The translations under genes and the position numbers were made by a program. This document shows positions 25,071-34,028 of a stretch of DNA of 64,000 nt, piece after piece. This DNA is from Streptomyces griseoviridis (GTDB taxonomy: Bacteria > Actinomycetota > Actinomycetes > Streptomycetales > Streptomycetaceae). Position 1 is the first letter of the stretch, and each line of letters starts with the position of its first letter. The stretch is taken from the NCBI RefSeq assembly GCF_005222485.1, contig NZ_CP029078.1:3624001-3688000 (forward strand). Reading direction: 5' to 3'. A model generated the notes under the pieces. The model was not told the origin of the DNA. It saw nothing but the letters and a program-made list of their open reading frames with translations, and did not search any database.

Positions 25071-26331
25071 CCGAGTTCTTCGTGTCCTGGGGCGGGGAGC
25101 CCGCGTCGTCGCCGCCGGTGGCCCACCAGGTGCCCGCGCCCACCGCCGCGATCAGGGCGAGGGCGCCCGCGCTCAGGGCGATGCGCCGGCGGCGGGCCTG
25201 GGCGCGGTGGCGGGCCGAGCCGGGGCGGCGGGCGCCGGGCGCGCGGGGCACCCGGGCGGTGCCGTGCGCGCCGCCCGCCAGTTCGTCGGCGGCCGGGACG
25301 CGCATCGACGTGTGGGTGTCGCGGTTGGAGTCGGCGGGCTTGGCGCCGGGGACCAGCGGGACCGCGCCCCGGCGGCGGGCCGGGCGGTCCGACGCGGCGG
25401 GTGCCGCGTTCTCGGCGCCCCGGGAGTCGGGCTGGTCCGCCGGTTCGGCCGGGCCGGCCGGTCCGGACGGCTCGGAGTCGGGCTCGTCGACGTCGAGCGG
25501 GGGCATGCCGGCGAGCATCGGCAGCAGCTCGCGCAGCCTGACGCCCAGCTCGGAGGCGCGCAGCCGGGAGGCGGGGGCCTTGGCGAGGCACTGGACCATC
25601 AGCTGCCACAGCTCGTCGGGGATGCCGGGCAGCGGCGCGACGCTCTCGGTGACATGGCGGCGCAGGACCGCCCCGGGGTGGCCGCCGCCGAACGGCGTGA
25701 AGCCGGCGAGCAGCTCGTAGAGGACCGTGGCCAGGGCGTAGATGTCGACGGCCGCGCGCGGGGGCAGCCCCTCGACGATCTCGGGGGCCAGGTAGTCGGG
25801 GGTGCCGATGATCTTCGTGGCGCGGGTGCGGCGCGGGGAGTCGATCAGCTTCGCGACGCCGAAGTCGGTCAGCAGCGCGGGGTGCGAGCCGCCGGGTCCG
25901 AGCGGGCCCTGCATGTCCAGCAGGACGTTCTCCGGTTTGACGTCCCGGTGCACGACCCCGGCCGCGTGCGCGGCGGCGAGCGCGTCGGCGACGTCCGCGA
26001 CGATCGCCACCGCGGCCTCGGGCGCCATCCGCCGGTCGCGGTCGAGGCGGGTGCGCAGGTCGGTGCCGCGGACCAGGTCCATGACGAGCGCGAGGTCGTT
26101 GCCGTCGACCACCAGGTCACGGACCGAGACGACGTTCGGGTGGTCGAGGACGAGGAGGGCGGTGCGCTCCTGCACGAAACGGCCGACCAGCTCCTGGTCG
26201 GACGCGAGGTCCTCACGCAGGAGCTTCACGGCCACGGGTCCTTCCGGTCCCTCGCCGAGCCACACCGTGCCGGCGCTGCCCCGTCCCAGGATCTGGTTCG
26301 CGGTGTACCGGCTGCCGATCTTCCGTGCCAA
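25054..26331 (-). CDS. pkaB: Membrane Ser/Thr protein kinase (PkaB-like)
   Basis: 425-residue Hanks-type kinase. The Gly-rich loop is LGRGSAGTVWLGE, the ATP-binding Lys is in VAVKLL (about residue 36), the catalytic loop is HRDVKPEN (near 128), and DFGVAK and APE (YLAPEIVEG) follow. A Pro/Ala/Asp-rich linker leads to one C-terminal membrane helix (IALSAGALALIAAVGAGTWWATGG) and a short outer tail. It lacks PASTA repeats. It is downstream of pkaA on the same strand with 105 bases between; the order and sizes match the pkaB/pkaA pair known from S. coelicolor. Its 3' end lies in a tandem duplication. Confidence 0.88.
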   Translation of the reverse strand: MARKIGSRYTANQILGRGSAGTVWLGEGPEGPVAVKLLREDLASDQELVGRFVQERTALLVLDHPNVVSVRDLVVDGNDLALVMDLVRGTDLRTRLDRDRRMAPEAAVAIVADVADALAAAHAAGVVHRDVKPENVLLDMQGPLGPGGSHPALLTDFGVAKLIDSPRRTRATKIIGTPDYLAPEIVEGLPPRAAVDIYALATVLYELLAGFTPFGGGHPGAVLRRHVTESVAPLPGIPDELWQLMVQCLAKAPASRLRASELGVRLRELLPMLAGMPPLDVDEPDSEPSGPAGPAEPADQPDSRGAENAAPAASDRPARRRGAVPLVPGAKPADSNRDTHTSMRVPAADELAGGAHGTARVPRAPGARRPGSARHRAQARRRRIALSAGALALIAAVGAGTWWATGGDDAGSPPQDTKNSAPTSP

Positions 26332-26436
26332 GACTGCTCCTACCGACGCGTGTTGCCGCTCAAACTACGCGTCCGAGGAGCCAACCTTCACCGCGGAGAC
26401 GGAAATCACCCACCTGGTGTCGACAAATCCCCAACG

Positions 26437-28107
26437 TCAGTTGCCCGGCGTGTTGCCGTTGCTCAGGTCGCCGATCCAGCCGGTCACCGTGGTGAACCAG
26501 TCGCTCAGCTGTTCCCAGTAGCCCTTGCCGGTGCCGATCCACTCCTGGAGCGGGCTCAGCTCCCAGACAAGCCAGCCCGCCACGAACAGGATGACCAGCG
26601 TGAACAGGCATCCCTTGAGGCAGCCGAGGCCGGGGATCTTCATCGGGTTGGCGCTGCGCTGCCTGGGCTCGCGCGGCTCGCGGGCGGGCTGCCGCGGGGT
26701 GGGCGGCGGGGTGTAGCGCTGCGGCTGCGGCTCCTGGCGCGGCGGGGCGTACTGCTGGCGCCGCCCGCGCTCCTGCCGGGGCTGCTGCTGCGGCTGCTGT
26801 TGCTGCTGCTGGTCCTGCGGGTAGCCGTAGCCGGGCTGCTGCTGCGGGCGCTGCACCTGCCGCTGCGGGCGGCGGCGCAGCGGGTCCTCGTTCGGGTCGA
26901 GGTACTGGACCTGGGTCTGTTCGTTGCGGTCGCGGGCCGCGCGGAGCTGGTTCTGCCAGGGGTGCGGCTGCTCGGGCTGCCCGCCGGGCTGCCCGCCGGG
27001 CTGTCCTGGCGGCACCGGCGGCAGCACGGCGGTGGGGTCGGCGGCGCCGGCCTGCCCGGGGCCGCCGGTGTGCGGCAGCACGCTGGTCGCCGCGCTCGGG
27101 TCGTAGGCCCCGGCGTGGTGCGGCAGCACCTGCGTCGGGTCGGCGGAGCCGGGCACCCCGGCTCCCGGCCCGCCCGAACCGGGCACCGAGGCGGGGTCCT
27201 GGTCGGGTCCGAGGAGCGAGCCGACGGCGTCGGCCGCGGCGATCTGCGCGGAGCCGGCGTGCACGCCGATGCCCTCGGCGACGACCCGCAGGGCGTGCGC
27301 GAGGTTCTCGGCACTGGGGCGTTCGTCGGGGTTCTTGCGCAGGCAGCGCTCGATGACCGTCCACAGCGGGTCGGGGACCGTGGAGGGGCGGCGCGGTTCG
27401 GCGCTCAGGTGCTGGTGCAGGACTTCGAGTGCGGAGCCGCCGCCGAACGGGGGGCGGCCGGTGACCAGCTCGTACATCAGGATGCCGGCGCCGTAGATGT
27501 CGACGGCGGAGGTCTGCGGGCGGCCCTCGGCGGACTCCGGCGCCACGTACGCGGGCGTGCCGACGAATTCGTGGGTGCGGGTGAGGCCCGGGGAGTCGGC
27601 GAGGCGCGCGATGCCGAAGTCGGTGAGCATCGGGTGCATCTGGTCGCCGTACTGCCGCAGCAGCACATTGGCCGGTTTCAGATCACGGTGGACCACGCCG
27701 TCGGCGTGGCTCGCGGCGAGCGCGTCGGCGACCTGGGCGGTGAGCAGGGCCGCGCCGACCGGGCTGAAGGGGCCGTTCTCGCGCAGGTAGCGGTGCAGGT
27801 CGGGGCCGTCGACGAGGTCCATGACGAGGGCGAGGAGATCGCCCTCGACGACGAGGTCGCGGACCCGGACGATGTTCGGGTGGGTCAGCCGCAGCAGCAC
27901 CGAGCGCTCGCGCAGGAACCGCATCACGATGTCGGGGTCGCTCGCCAGCTCCTCCTTGAGGACCTTGATCGCGACGGTCTCGCCGGGCTGGCCGGGCACG
28001 GCCGCCTCGGCACCCGCGGTCTCACGCTGGCGGGCTCGCCAGACGGTGCCCGTGGCGCCGCGTCCGAGCGGCTCCTCGAGCAGGTACTTGCTGCCAACCG
28101 GCCGCAC
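26437..28107 (-). CDS. pkaA: Membrane Ser/Thr protein kinase (PkaA-like)
   Basis: 556-residue Hanks-type kinase. It has LGRGATGTVWRAR, VAIKVLKEEL, HRDLKPANVLL, DFGIARLAD and YVAPESAEG. The kinase domain ends near 285. A long Pro/Gln/Arg-rich region follows (runs of QQQQQQPQQQ), then a C-terminal membrane helix (GCLFTLVILFVAGWLVWEL) and a small outer tail of about 40 residues. GTG 28107 (VRPVGSKYLLEE) is chosen because the family begins just before the Gly-rich loop; an upstream ATG at 28179 is in frame. It is paired with pkaB and divergent from an FHA-domain gene, a likely reader of its phosphorylation. Confidence 0.88.
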   Translation of the reverse strand: MRPVGSKYLLEEPLGRGATGTVWRARQRETAGAEAAVPGQPGETVAIKVLKEELASDPDIVMRFLRERSVLLRLTHPNIVRVRDLVVEGDLLALVMDLVDGPDLHRYLRENGPFSPVGAALLTAQVADALAASHADGVVHRDLKPANVLLRQYGDQMHPMLTDFGIARLADSPGLTRTHEFVGTPAYVAPESAEGRPQTSAVDIYGAGILMYELVTGRPPFGGGSALEVLHQHLSAEPRRPSTVPDPLWTVIERCLRKNPDERPSAENLAHALRVVAEGIGVHAGSAQIAAADAVGSLLGPDQDPASVPGSGGPGAGVPGSADPTQVLPHHAGAYDPSAATSVLPHTGGPGQAGAADPTAVLPPVPPGQPGGQPGGQPEQPHPWQNQLRAARDRNEQTQVQYLDPNEDPLRRRPQRQVQRPQQQPGYGYPQDQQQQQQPQQQPRQERGRRQQYAPPRQEPQPQRYTPPPTPRQPAREPREPRQRSANPMKIPGLGCLKGCLFTLVILFVAGWLVWELSPLQEWIGTGKGYWEQLSDWFTTVTGWIGDLSNGNTPGN

Positions 28108-28579
28108 GTCATGCGCTCCCTGCTGCTTGTCGCTGCTTGCCTGGGTTCCGACCCACTGTAGTGCCGGGCGGACCGGCACCGGCTCTCATCCTTCCCTGCG
28201 CCCTGCGCCCTGCGCCCTGCGTCCCGCGCACCGGCCGTCGCGGTCATCGCCACCGTCGCGGTCATCACCGCCGTCGCCGGCGGCGTCGTCGTGCGTGGTG
28301 GTCGTTGTCGTGCAGGTTCGGTCGTTCGTGGTCGAAGGAAAGACGCGCGACCCGGTCCTTCCGGTTGCCCTCCCTGGACGTGACCGATCTCAAGCGGTCG
28401 AGAGTGAACTACGGATCAGGCACTTTTGAGGGCAGAGCCGACCAATCAAGATCACTTCTGGCGGGACCGTGGGCGCATTGTCAGTGGCAGGTGCGAGGAT
28501 GCCTGCAGTACTGGCCGACGTGCTCGTGTGGGGTGGGGGGAAAGTCCGCGCCCGCGCGCAGAAGGGATCGCTGACGGCG
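28108..28579. other. Intergenic region between pkaA and the FHA ATPase gene
   Basis: This 472-bp divergent gap must contain the promoters of pkaA and of the FHA/FtsK-like gene. It includes four near-perfect copies of the 7-mer CCCTGCG in tandem at about 28197-28224. No clear minus 35/minus 10 pair or palindrome could be assigned. Confidence 0.5.
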
Positions 28580-31500
28580 ATGCAGATCCGGCTGACCGTC
28601 GTGGACCCGCTGGGCCCGCCCGACCGGGCGCGGGACCGCGCCGCGAGCTGCGACGTGCTGGTCACGGCCCCCGCCGGAACGGCCCTCTCGGCGGTGGCCT
28701 CGGCGCTCGCGTCGGCGGTCGCGGGCGACGGCGCGCTGTCCGAGCGCGGCCGTGAGCCGGGCGGCCCCGTGGTGCTGTACGCGGGCGCGCAGCGCCTCGA
28801 CGACCGCCGGTGCACGCTGGGCGAGCCGCCGCTGATCGACGGCACGGTGCTCGCGCTCGGCGCCCCCGCCGAACCCGAACCGCACCCCGAGCTGGACGAC
28901 GCGCCGACCCAGCTGCACGTCACCGCGGGGCCCGACGCGGGCGGGGTCCACCTGCTGCACGGCGGCGAGATCAGGATCGGCCGCTCCGCCGACGCCGACG
29001 TCCCGCTGGACGACCCGGACGTCTCCCGGCTGCACTGCGCGGTGACCCTCGCGCCCGACGGCCGGGTCTCCGTCGCCGACCTGGGCTCGACCAACGGCAC
29101 CCTGCTCGACGGCGTCCGGGTCACCGGCCGCCCGGTCCGCTTCGCGCCGGGCGCGCTGCTGCGGATCGGCGAGTCGGCGCTGCGGCTGACCCCGGCGGGC
29201 GGCCCGGGGGCGCGGGTGCCGACGGCACCGGACGGCGAGGGGCACGTGCGCGTGTCCCGCCCCGAGGGCGGTGCCCCCGCCCGCACCGACCCGGGCCGCC
29301 TCCCGCACGCGCGCGTGGGCGACGGCGCGCAGCAGATCTCGATGGTCCCCGGCCAGGCCGGCGCACCCCGCATCGAGACGCGCCCGCCGTACGGCGCGGG
29401 CGACCCGCACGCGGGGCGCGGGGGCGCGACGGCGTCCGACCCGCGCGACCCGCGCACCCCGGACGCCGGGCACCTGACCGGCGGCCGGGACACCCCGGGC
29501 GCCGAAGGCCACGGGCGACCGGCAGGACACGGCACGGAGAGCGCCGTCGGCCGGCGGGCACCGGACGCTTCCGGGCACGGGAGCGCACCCGGGTACGGCA
29601 CCGCCCCGGCGGACCCCCGTACCGACGGTGCCCACGGCGCCCCAGCCTCTCCGTACGGCACCGGCGAGCGCGGGTCGTCGCGCGCGGGGGGCCCCGGCCG
29701 GAACGCGCCCGCCCCCGACCCCCGGGGCGACACCCCGCCCTACGGCACGGGCCACGGCGGTCACGGGACGCCCCGTGACCGCGCGGGCGACCCGCACGCT
29801 CCGTACGACTCGCACGCTCCGTACGACCCGCACGACCCGCACGCTCCGTACGGCGATCCCCGCGGCGACGCCGGCGACGGCCGGGAGGCCCGCCGCGCGG
29901 GCGCCGCACCCGGCGGTCCCGGCACCGACCACGGCACGGGCACACCCCGCTACGGCGCCTCCCCCGACGCCACGGGCGGCCACCGTGCCGAGGAGTACGG
30001 CACCGACGCCCCCCGGGGACAGGCCGGCGCCCGCGGCTCCTCCGGAACCGACGACGGCCGGGACAGCCGGGACAGCCGCCGCGGGAACGTACCCCCGCAC
30101 CGCGCCGACGCGGACCGCGCCGCCGCGCGCGACCGCGCGGCGTCCGGCGCCGCCGGACGCCGCAAGGGCGGCCTCTCGGCCTGGGCCAGGCGCCTCACCG
30201 GCACCCGCGCGGAGCACGATCCCTACGAATACGACGAACGCGAGGAACGCGACGACCGCGACGGACACAGCGGACGCAGCGGACACGGTGGGTATGACGG
30301 CTACGACGGTCGTCCCGCGTCCGGTGGCCGCGACGACCGCGGCGGCCGGCCCGCCAGGTCACCCGGCCAGGAACCCCCCGTCGCGGGCGCCGTCGGCGAC
30401 GCGTCGCCGGAGACCTGGCCGGACGCCGCCAGCCTGCTGCTGACCGCGCTCGGCCCGGGACCCCGGCTGTGGGAGCGCGCCCCCGGGCACCCCGAGGCGC
30501 TCACCGTGCGGCTGGGGACCGCCGACCGGACCGCCCCGGACGGCACCGGGCCGCTGTCCGCCGTGCCGGTGACCGCCGATCTGCGGGAGGCCGGGGCTCT
30601 CGGTCTGGCCGGGCCGCGCACCCGGCTGGCCGGTCTCGCCCGCGCCGTGCTGGCGCAGCTGGCCGCGCTGCACGCGCCCGAGTCCCTGGAGATCGTGCTG
30701 ATCAGCGCCGACCGCGCGCGCACGGTCGCGGAGCGGACGGCGGAGTGGTCGTGGCTGGGCTGGCTGCCGCATCTGCGTCCCGGGCACGGGCAGGACTGCC
30801 GGCTGCTGCTGGCCTACGACCGGGAGCAGGCCGCGGCCCGCGCCGACGAACTGCTGCGCCGCCTGGAGGACCGTCCGGCCGGGTCGAACCCGCCGTACGG
30901 CGGCCCGTACACGGTCCTGGTCGTGGACGGCGACGTCGGCGACCACGCGGTCGGTGACGCGGTGGCGCGGCTGGCCCTGGAGGGTCCGCGGGCCGGCGTC
31001 CACGTGGTGTGTCTGGCGGAGACGGAGGCGGCGGCGCCCGACGCGCCGGTGACGGAGGCGTACGAGGCGGCGTGCGCGGTGGCGCCGGCGTTCCGGGAGT
31101 GCGGCGCGGTCGCGCTGCTGAGCGGCGACGTGGCGACGGCGCTGCGGCTGGTGCGGGTGGCCCGCGCCGCGCGGGAACCGGTCCCCACCCCGGTCGGTCC
31201 GGGCACGATCGCCGCGGTGGACGCGGTGTCGGCCGCCTGGTCGGAGCGGTTCGCCCGCGCGCTGGCCCCGCTGCGGCAGGACGGCACGGCGGGCGGCGCG
31301 GCCCAGCCGCGGGTGTCGCTGCCGCTGCCCCAGGCGGCGCGGCTGCTGGACGAGTTGGGCCTGGCCCGTGCCACCCCGGCGTCGCTGATGGCGCGCTGGG
31401 CGGACGCGGCCGACGACCCGGAGTCGCTGGGCGGCCGGGCCTCGGCGGTGCTCGGCGCGGGTCCGCGCGGCCCGGTCACCGCGGACCTCGCGGCCGACGG

Positions 31501-32455
31501 CCCGCACCTGCTGATCGAGGGCCCGGCGGGCAGCGGGCGCACCGAGCTGCTGCGCGCGCTGGTCGCCTCGCTGGCGGCGGCCGAGCGCCCCGACCGGCTG
31601 AGCGTCGTCCTGGTGGACGGCCGGGACGGCGTGGGCGCGGCGAGCGGCCACGGCGACGGCCTGCGGGTGTGCACGGACGTCCCGCATGTGACGACCCATC
31701 TGACGGCCAACGACCCGGTGCGGATGCGGGAGTTCGCGCAGTCGCTGAGCGCGGAGCTGAAGCGCAGGGCGGAGCTGGTGGGGCGCGGCGGGTTCGCCGA
31801 CCGGCACGCGGGCCGTGCGGTGCCCGGCCGGCTGGTGGCCCCCAGGGACGCGTCGGCGGGCGCCGCCGACCTGGACTCGGCGCCGAGCGCGACGATCCGG
31901 CTGCGTCCGGCGGCCCACCGTCAACAGCGGCAGCAGCCGCCGTCGTTGCCGCGACTGGTCGTGGTGGTCGACGATCTGGACGCGCTGGTGTCCCCCGCGC
32001 TCGGCTCGCCTGGCCGTCCGGCCGCGGGCTCGGTGATGCGGGCGCTGGAGGCGGTGGCCAGGGAGGGCGAGCGGCTCGGGGTGCACCTGGTGGCGGCGAC
32101 GGGCCCCGGGGGGCGGACGGCGGAGACGGAGCCTTCGCGGCTCGCGACGCTCCGCGTGCTGCTCGACGCCCCCGGTGCGGGTCCTGACGCGCCGGCGCCG
32201 GGTCGGGGCCGGCTGGTCCTGCCCGACGGCGCGTCGACGCCGTTCCAGGGCGGCCGGGTGACGGGCCGCATCCCGCGGACGGCGACGCTGCGCCCCACGG
32301 TCGTCGCGCTGGACTGGCCGCGGATGGGCGACCCGCCGACCCGGCGTCCGGTGCGGGAGCTGGGCAACGGCCCCACCGACCTGGCGCTGCTGGCGAGCGC
32401 CCTGGAGCGGGCGGCGAAGCAGGTGGCGGCGACCGAGGTCCCGTCGCTGCTGTAG
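28580..32455 (+). CDS. FHA-domain FtsK/SpoIIIE-like ATPase
   Basis: 1291 residues. A short N-terminal domain (MQIRLTVVDPLGPPDRAR) resembles ubiquitin-like or type VII secretion-linked starts. An FHA domain (about 110-205: IRIGRSADADVPLDDPDVSRLHC, then LGSTNGTLLDGVRV) would bind phosphothreonine. Residues about 215-590 are Gly/Asp/His/Arg/Pro low-complexity sequence. The C-terminal half has a Walker A GPAGSGRTELLRAL near 980 and a Walker B LVVVVDDLDALV near 1125, as in FtsK/EccC ATPases. No membrane helix is evident. ATG 28580 is chosen by domain start; upstream ATGs at 28469 and 28499 are in frame. Divergent kinases PkaA/PkaB suggest phospho-regulation. The function is not known. Confidence 0.8.
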   Translation: MQIRLTVVDPLGPPDRARDRAASCDVLVTAPAGTALSAVASALASAVAGDGALSERGREPGGPVVLYAGAQRLDDRRCTLGEPPLIDGTVLALGAPAEPEPHPELDDAPTQLHVTAGPDAGGVHLLHGGEIRIGRSADADVPLDDPDVSRLHCAVTLAPDGRVSVADLGSTNGTLLDGVRVTGRPVRFAPGALLRIGESALRLTPAGGPGARVPTAPDGEGHVRVSRPEGGAPARTDPGRLPHARVGDGAQQISMVPGQAGAPRIETRPPYGAGDPHAGRGGATASDPRDPRTPDAGHLTGGRDTPGAEGHGRPAGHGTESAVGRRAPDASGHGSAPGYGTAPADPRTDGAHGAPASPYGTGERGSSRAGGPGRNAPAPDPRGDTPPYGTGHGGHGTPRDRAGDPHAPYDSHAPYDPHDPHAPYGDPRGDAGDGREARRAGAAPGGPGTDHGTGTPRYGASPDATGGHRAEEYGTDAPRGQAGARGSSGTDDGRDSRDSRRGNVPPHRADADRAAARDRAASGAAGRRKGGLSAWARRLTGTRAEHDPYEYDEREERDDRDGHSGRSGHGGYDGYDGRPASGGRDDRGGRPARSPGQEPPVAGAVGDASPETWPDAASLLLTALGPGPRLWERAPGHPEALTVRLGTADRTAPDGTGPLSAVPVTADLREAGALGLAGPRTRLAGLARAVLAQLAALHAPESLEIVLISADRARTVAERTAEWSWLGWLPHLRPGHGQDCRLLLAYDREQAAARADELLRRLEDRPAGSNPPYGGPYTVLVVDGDVGDHAVGDAVARLALEGPRAGVHVVCLAETEAAAPDAPVTEAYEAACAVAPAFRECGAVALLSGDVATALRLVRVARAAREPVPTPVGPGTIAAVDAVSAAWSERFARALAPLRQDGTAGGAAQPRVSLPLPQAARLLDELGLARATPASLMARWADAADDPESLGGRASAVLGAGPRGPVTADLAADGPHLLIEGPAGSGRTELLRALVASLAAAERPDRLSVVLVDGRDGVGAASGHGDGLRVCTDVPHVTTHLTANDPVRMREFAQSLSAELKRRAELVGRGGFADRHAGRAVPGRLVAPRDASAGAADLDSAPSATIRLRPAAHRQQRQQPPSLPRLVVVVDDLDALVSPALGSPGRPAAGSVMRALEAVAREGERLGVHLVAATGPGGRTAETEPSRLATLRVLLDAPGAGPDAPAPGRGRLVLPDGASTPFQGGRVTGRIPRTATLRPTVVALDWPRMGDPPTRRPVRELGNGPTDLALLASALERAAKQVAATEVPSLL

Positions 32456-32460
32456 CCGGC

Positions 32461-32497
32461 CGTGCGGCGCCCCGGGCGTGGCCCCAGGCGCCGCACG
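32461..32497 (+). terminator. Hairpin terminator after the FHA ATPase gene
   Basis: 11-bp stem (32461-32471 with 32487-32497) with a 15-base loop, then a short TTT, six bases past the stop codon. Confidence 0.75.
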
Positions 32498-32645
32498 TTT
32501 CACTTCTCCGGTACCCGGAGTCACGACGTGGTCACGATCGCGCACTTGACAGCGACCACGGTCTTGCCGCCCTTCCCGTCCCCGTGGACCATGCGCACGG
32601 GACAGCGCTCGAACGTTCGTCGAAGGCTCGAAGAACGGGGCATAC

Positions 32646-34028
32646 ATGCGCAGTACGGGCAGCAAGATCCGGACACACAGGACAGCCGCCGCCACCGCCG
32701 TCGTCCTGGCGGCGGCCGTCGCCCTCGGGGGCTGCGGCGGCAGCGACGACGGGAACAGCCCGGGGCCGGGCGGGAGTTCGGGCTCGACCGGTGCCAAGGG
32801 CAGCGTCGAGCTGCCGAACCTGAAGGGGCGGACGCTGGAGGTCGCGGCGGTCTGGACGGGACCCGAGCAGGACAACTTCACCAAGGTGCTGGACGAGTTC
32901 ACCCGGCGCACCGGCGCCAAGGTCGACTTCGTGCCGACCGGCAACAACACCTCGACGTTCCTCGGTACGAGGATCGAGGGCGGCAAGCCACCGGACGTCG
33001 CGTTCCTGCCGCAGGTGGGGGTGTTGCACCAGTTCGCGGAGAAGGGCTGGCTGAAGCCGCTCGGGGCAGACGCGCAGGCGCAGTTGACGAAGAACTTCTC
33101 GAAGGGCTGGCAGCAGCTCGGCTCGTGGAAGGGCAAGCGGTACGGCGTCTACGCGAAGGCCGCGAACAAGTCGCTGATCTGGTACAACGCCAAGGCGTTC
33201 GAGGCGGCGGGGATCAGCGGGCCGCCGGCGACCTGGAAGGACTTCCTGAGCACAGCGCAGACTCTGTCGGACTCCGGTTCGCCCGCCGTGTCGGTCGGCG
33301 GCGCGGACGGCTGGACGCTCACCGACTGGTTCGAGAACGTCTATCTGTCGCAGGCGGGCCCGGAGAAGTACGACCGGCTGGCCGCGCACACGATCAAGTG
33401 GACGGACCCGTCGGTCACCGTCGCGCTGACCACGCTGGCGCAGCTGTGGGGCAAGGACGATCTGCTCGCGGGCGGCCGGAAGGGCGCGCTGAACACGGAG
33501 TTCCCGAAGTCGGTGACCCAGGTGTTCTCCGGTGCCGCGCCGGCCGCGATGGTCTACGAGGGCGACTTCGTGACGGCGAACATCAACGCCGACACCAAGG
33601 CGAAGCTGGGCACGGACGCCAAGGTGTTCCCGTTCCCCGCGGTCGGGGCGCGCTCGCCCGTGGTCAGCGGCGGTGACGTCGCGGTGGCGCTGAAGGGCGG
33701 CGAGGGCGCGCAGGCGCTGCTGACGTTCCTGGCGTCGACGGACGCGGCCCAGATCTGGGCGGCGCAGGGCGGGTTCATCTCGCCGAACAAGGCGATGGAC
33801 CCGGGCACCTACAAGGACGAGGTGACCAGGACCATCGCGAAGGCGCTGGTGTCGGCCGGGGACGCCTTCCGCTTCGACATGTCCGACCAGGCTCCGGCGG
33901 CGTTCGGCGGCACGCAGGGCATCGGCGAGTGGAAGGACCTCCAGGACTTCCTGCGCGACCCGAAGGACGTGGCGGGCACGCAGAAGAAGCTGGAGGCCGA
34001 CGCGGCCAAGGCGTACGGCTCCGGCTGA
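32646..34028 (+). CDS. ABC transporter substrate-binding lipoprotein
   Basis: 460-residue family-1 solute-binding protein. The N-terminal signal ends in a lipobox (AVALGGCGG). A Gly/Ser linker leads to the mature domain: LEVAAVWTGPEQDNFTKVLDEF, WYNAKAFEAAGISGPPATWKDFL, PAAMVYEGDFV and SGGDVAVALKGG. These are typical of alpha-glucoside or oligosaccharide receptors. It heads a three-gene importer operon with TGATG and GTGA couplings. No regulator, enzyme or ATPase gene accompanies it, so the ligand cannot be named. A 10-bp palindrome (CGAACGTTCG, 32610-32619) lies just upstream and might be an operator. Confidence 0.92.
   Translation: MRSTGSKIRTHRTAAATAVVLAAAVALGGCGGSDDGNSPGPGGSSGSTGAKGSVELPNLKGRTLEVAAVWTGPEQDNFTKVLDEFTRRTGAKVDFVPTGNNTSTFLGTRIEGGKPPDVAFLPQVGVLHQFAEKGWLKPLGADAQAQLTKNFSKGWQQLGSWKGKRYGVYAKAANKSLIWYNAKAFEAAGISGPPATWKDFLSTAQTLSDSGSPAVSVGGADGWTLTDWFENVYLSQAGPEKYDRLAAHTIKWTDPSVTVALTTLAQLWGKDDLLAGGRKGALNTEFPKSVTQVFSGAAPAAMVYEGDFVTANINADTKAKLGTDAKVFPFPAVGARSPVVSGGDVAVALKGGEGAQALLTFLASTDAAQIWAAQGGFISPNKAMDPGTYKDEVTRTIAKALVSAGDAFRFDMSDQAPAAFGGTQGIGEWKDLQDFLRDPKDVAGTQKKLEADAAKAYGSG

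Noticed and set aside
24763..28161. An 1132-codon open frame on the plus strand opposite both kinase genes
   Set aside because: It is the antisense of pkaA/pkaB. High GC with biased third positions keeps the opposite frame open; the translation is Gly/Arg/Ala-rich with no domain.
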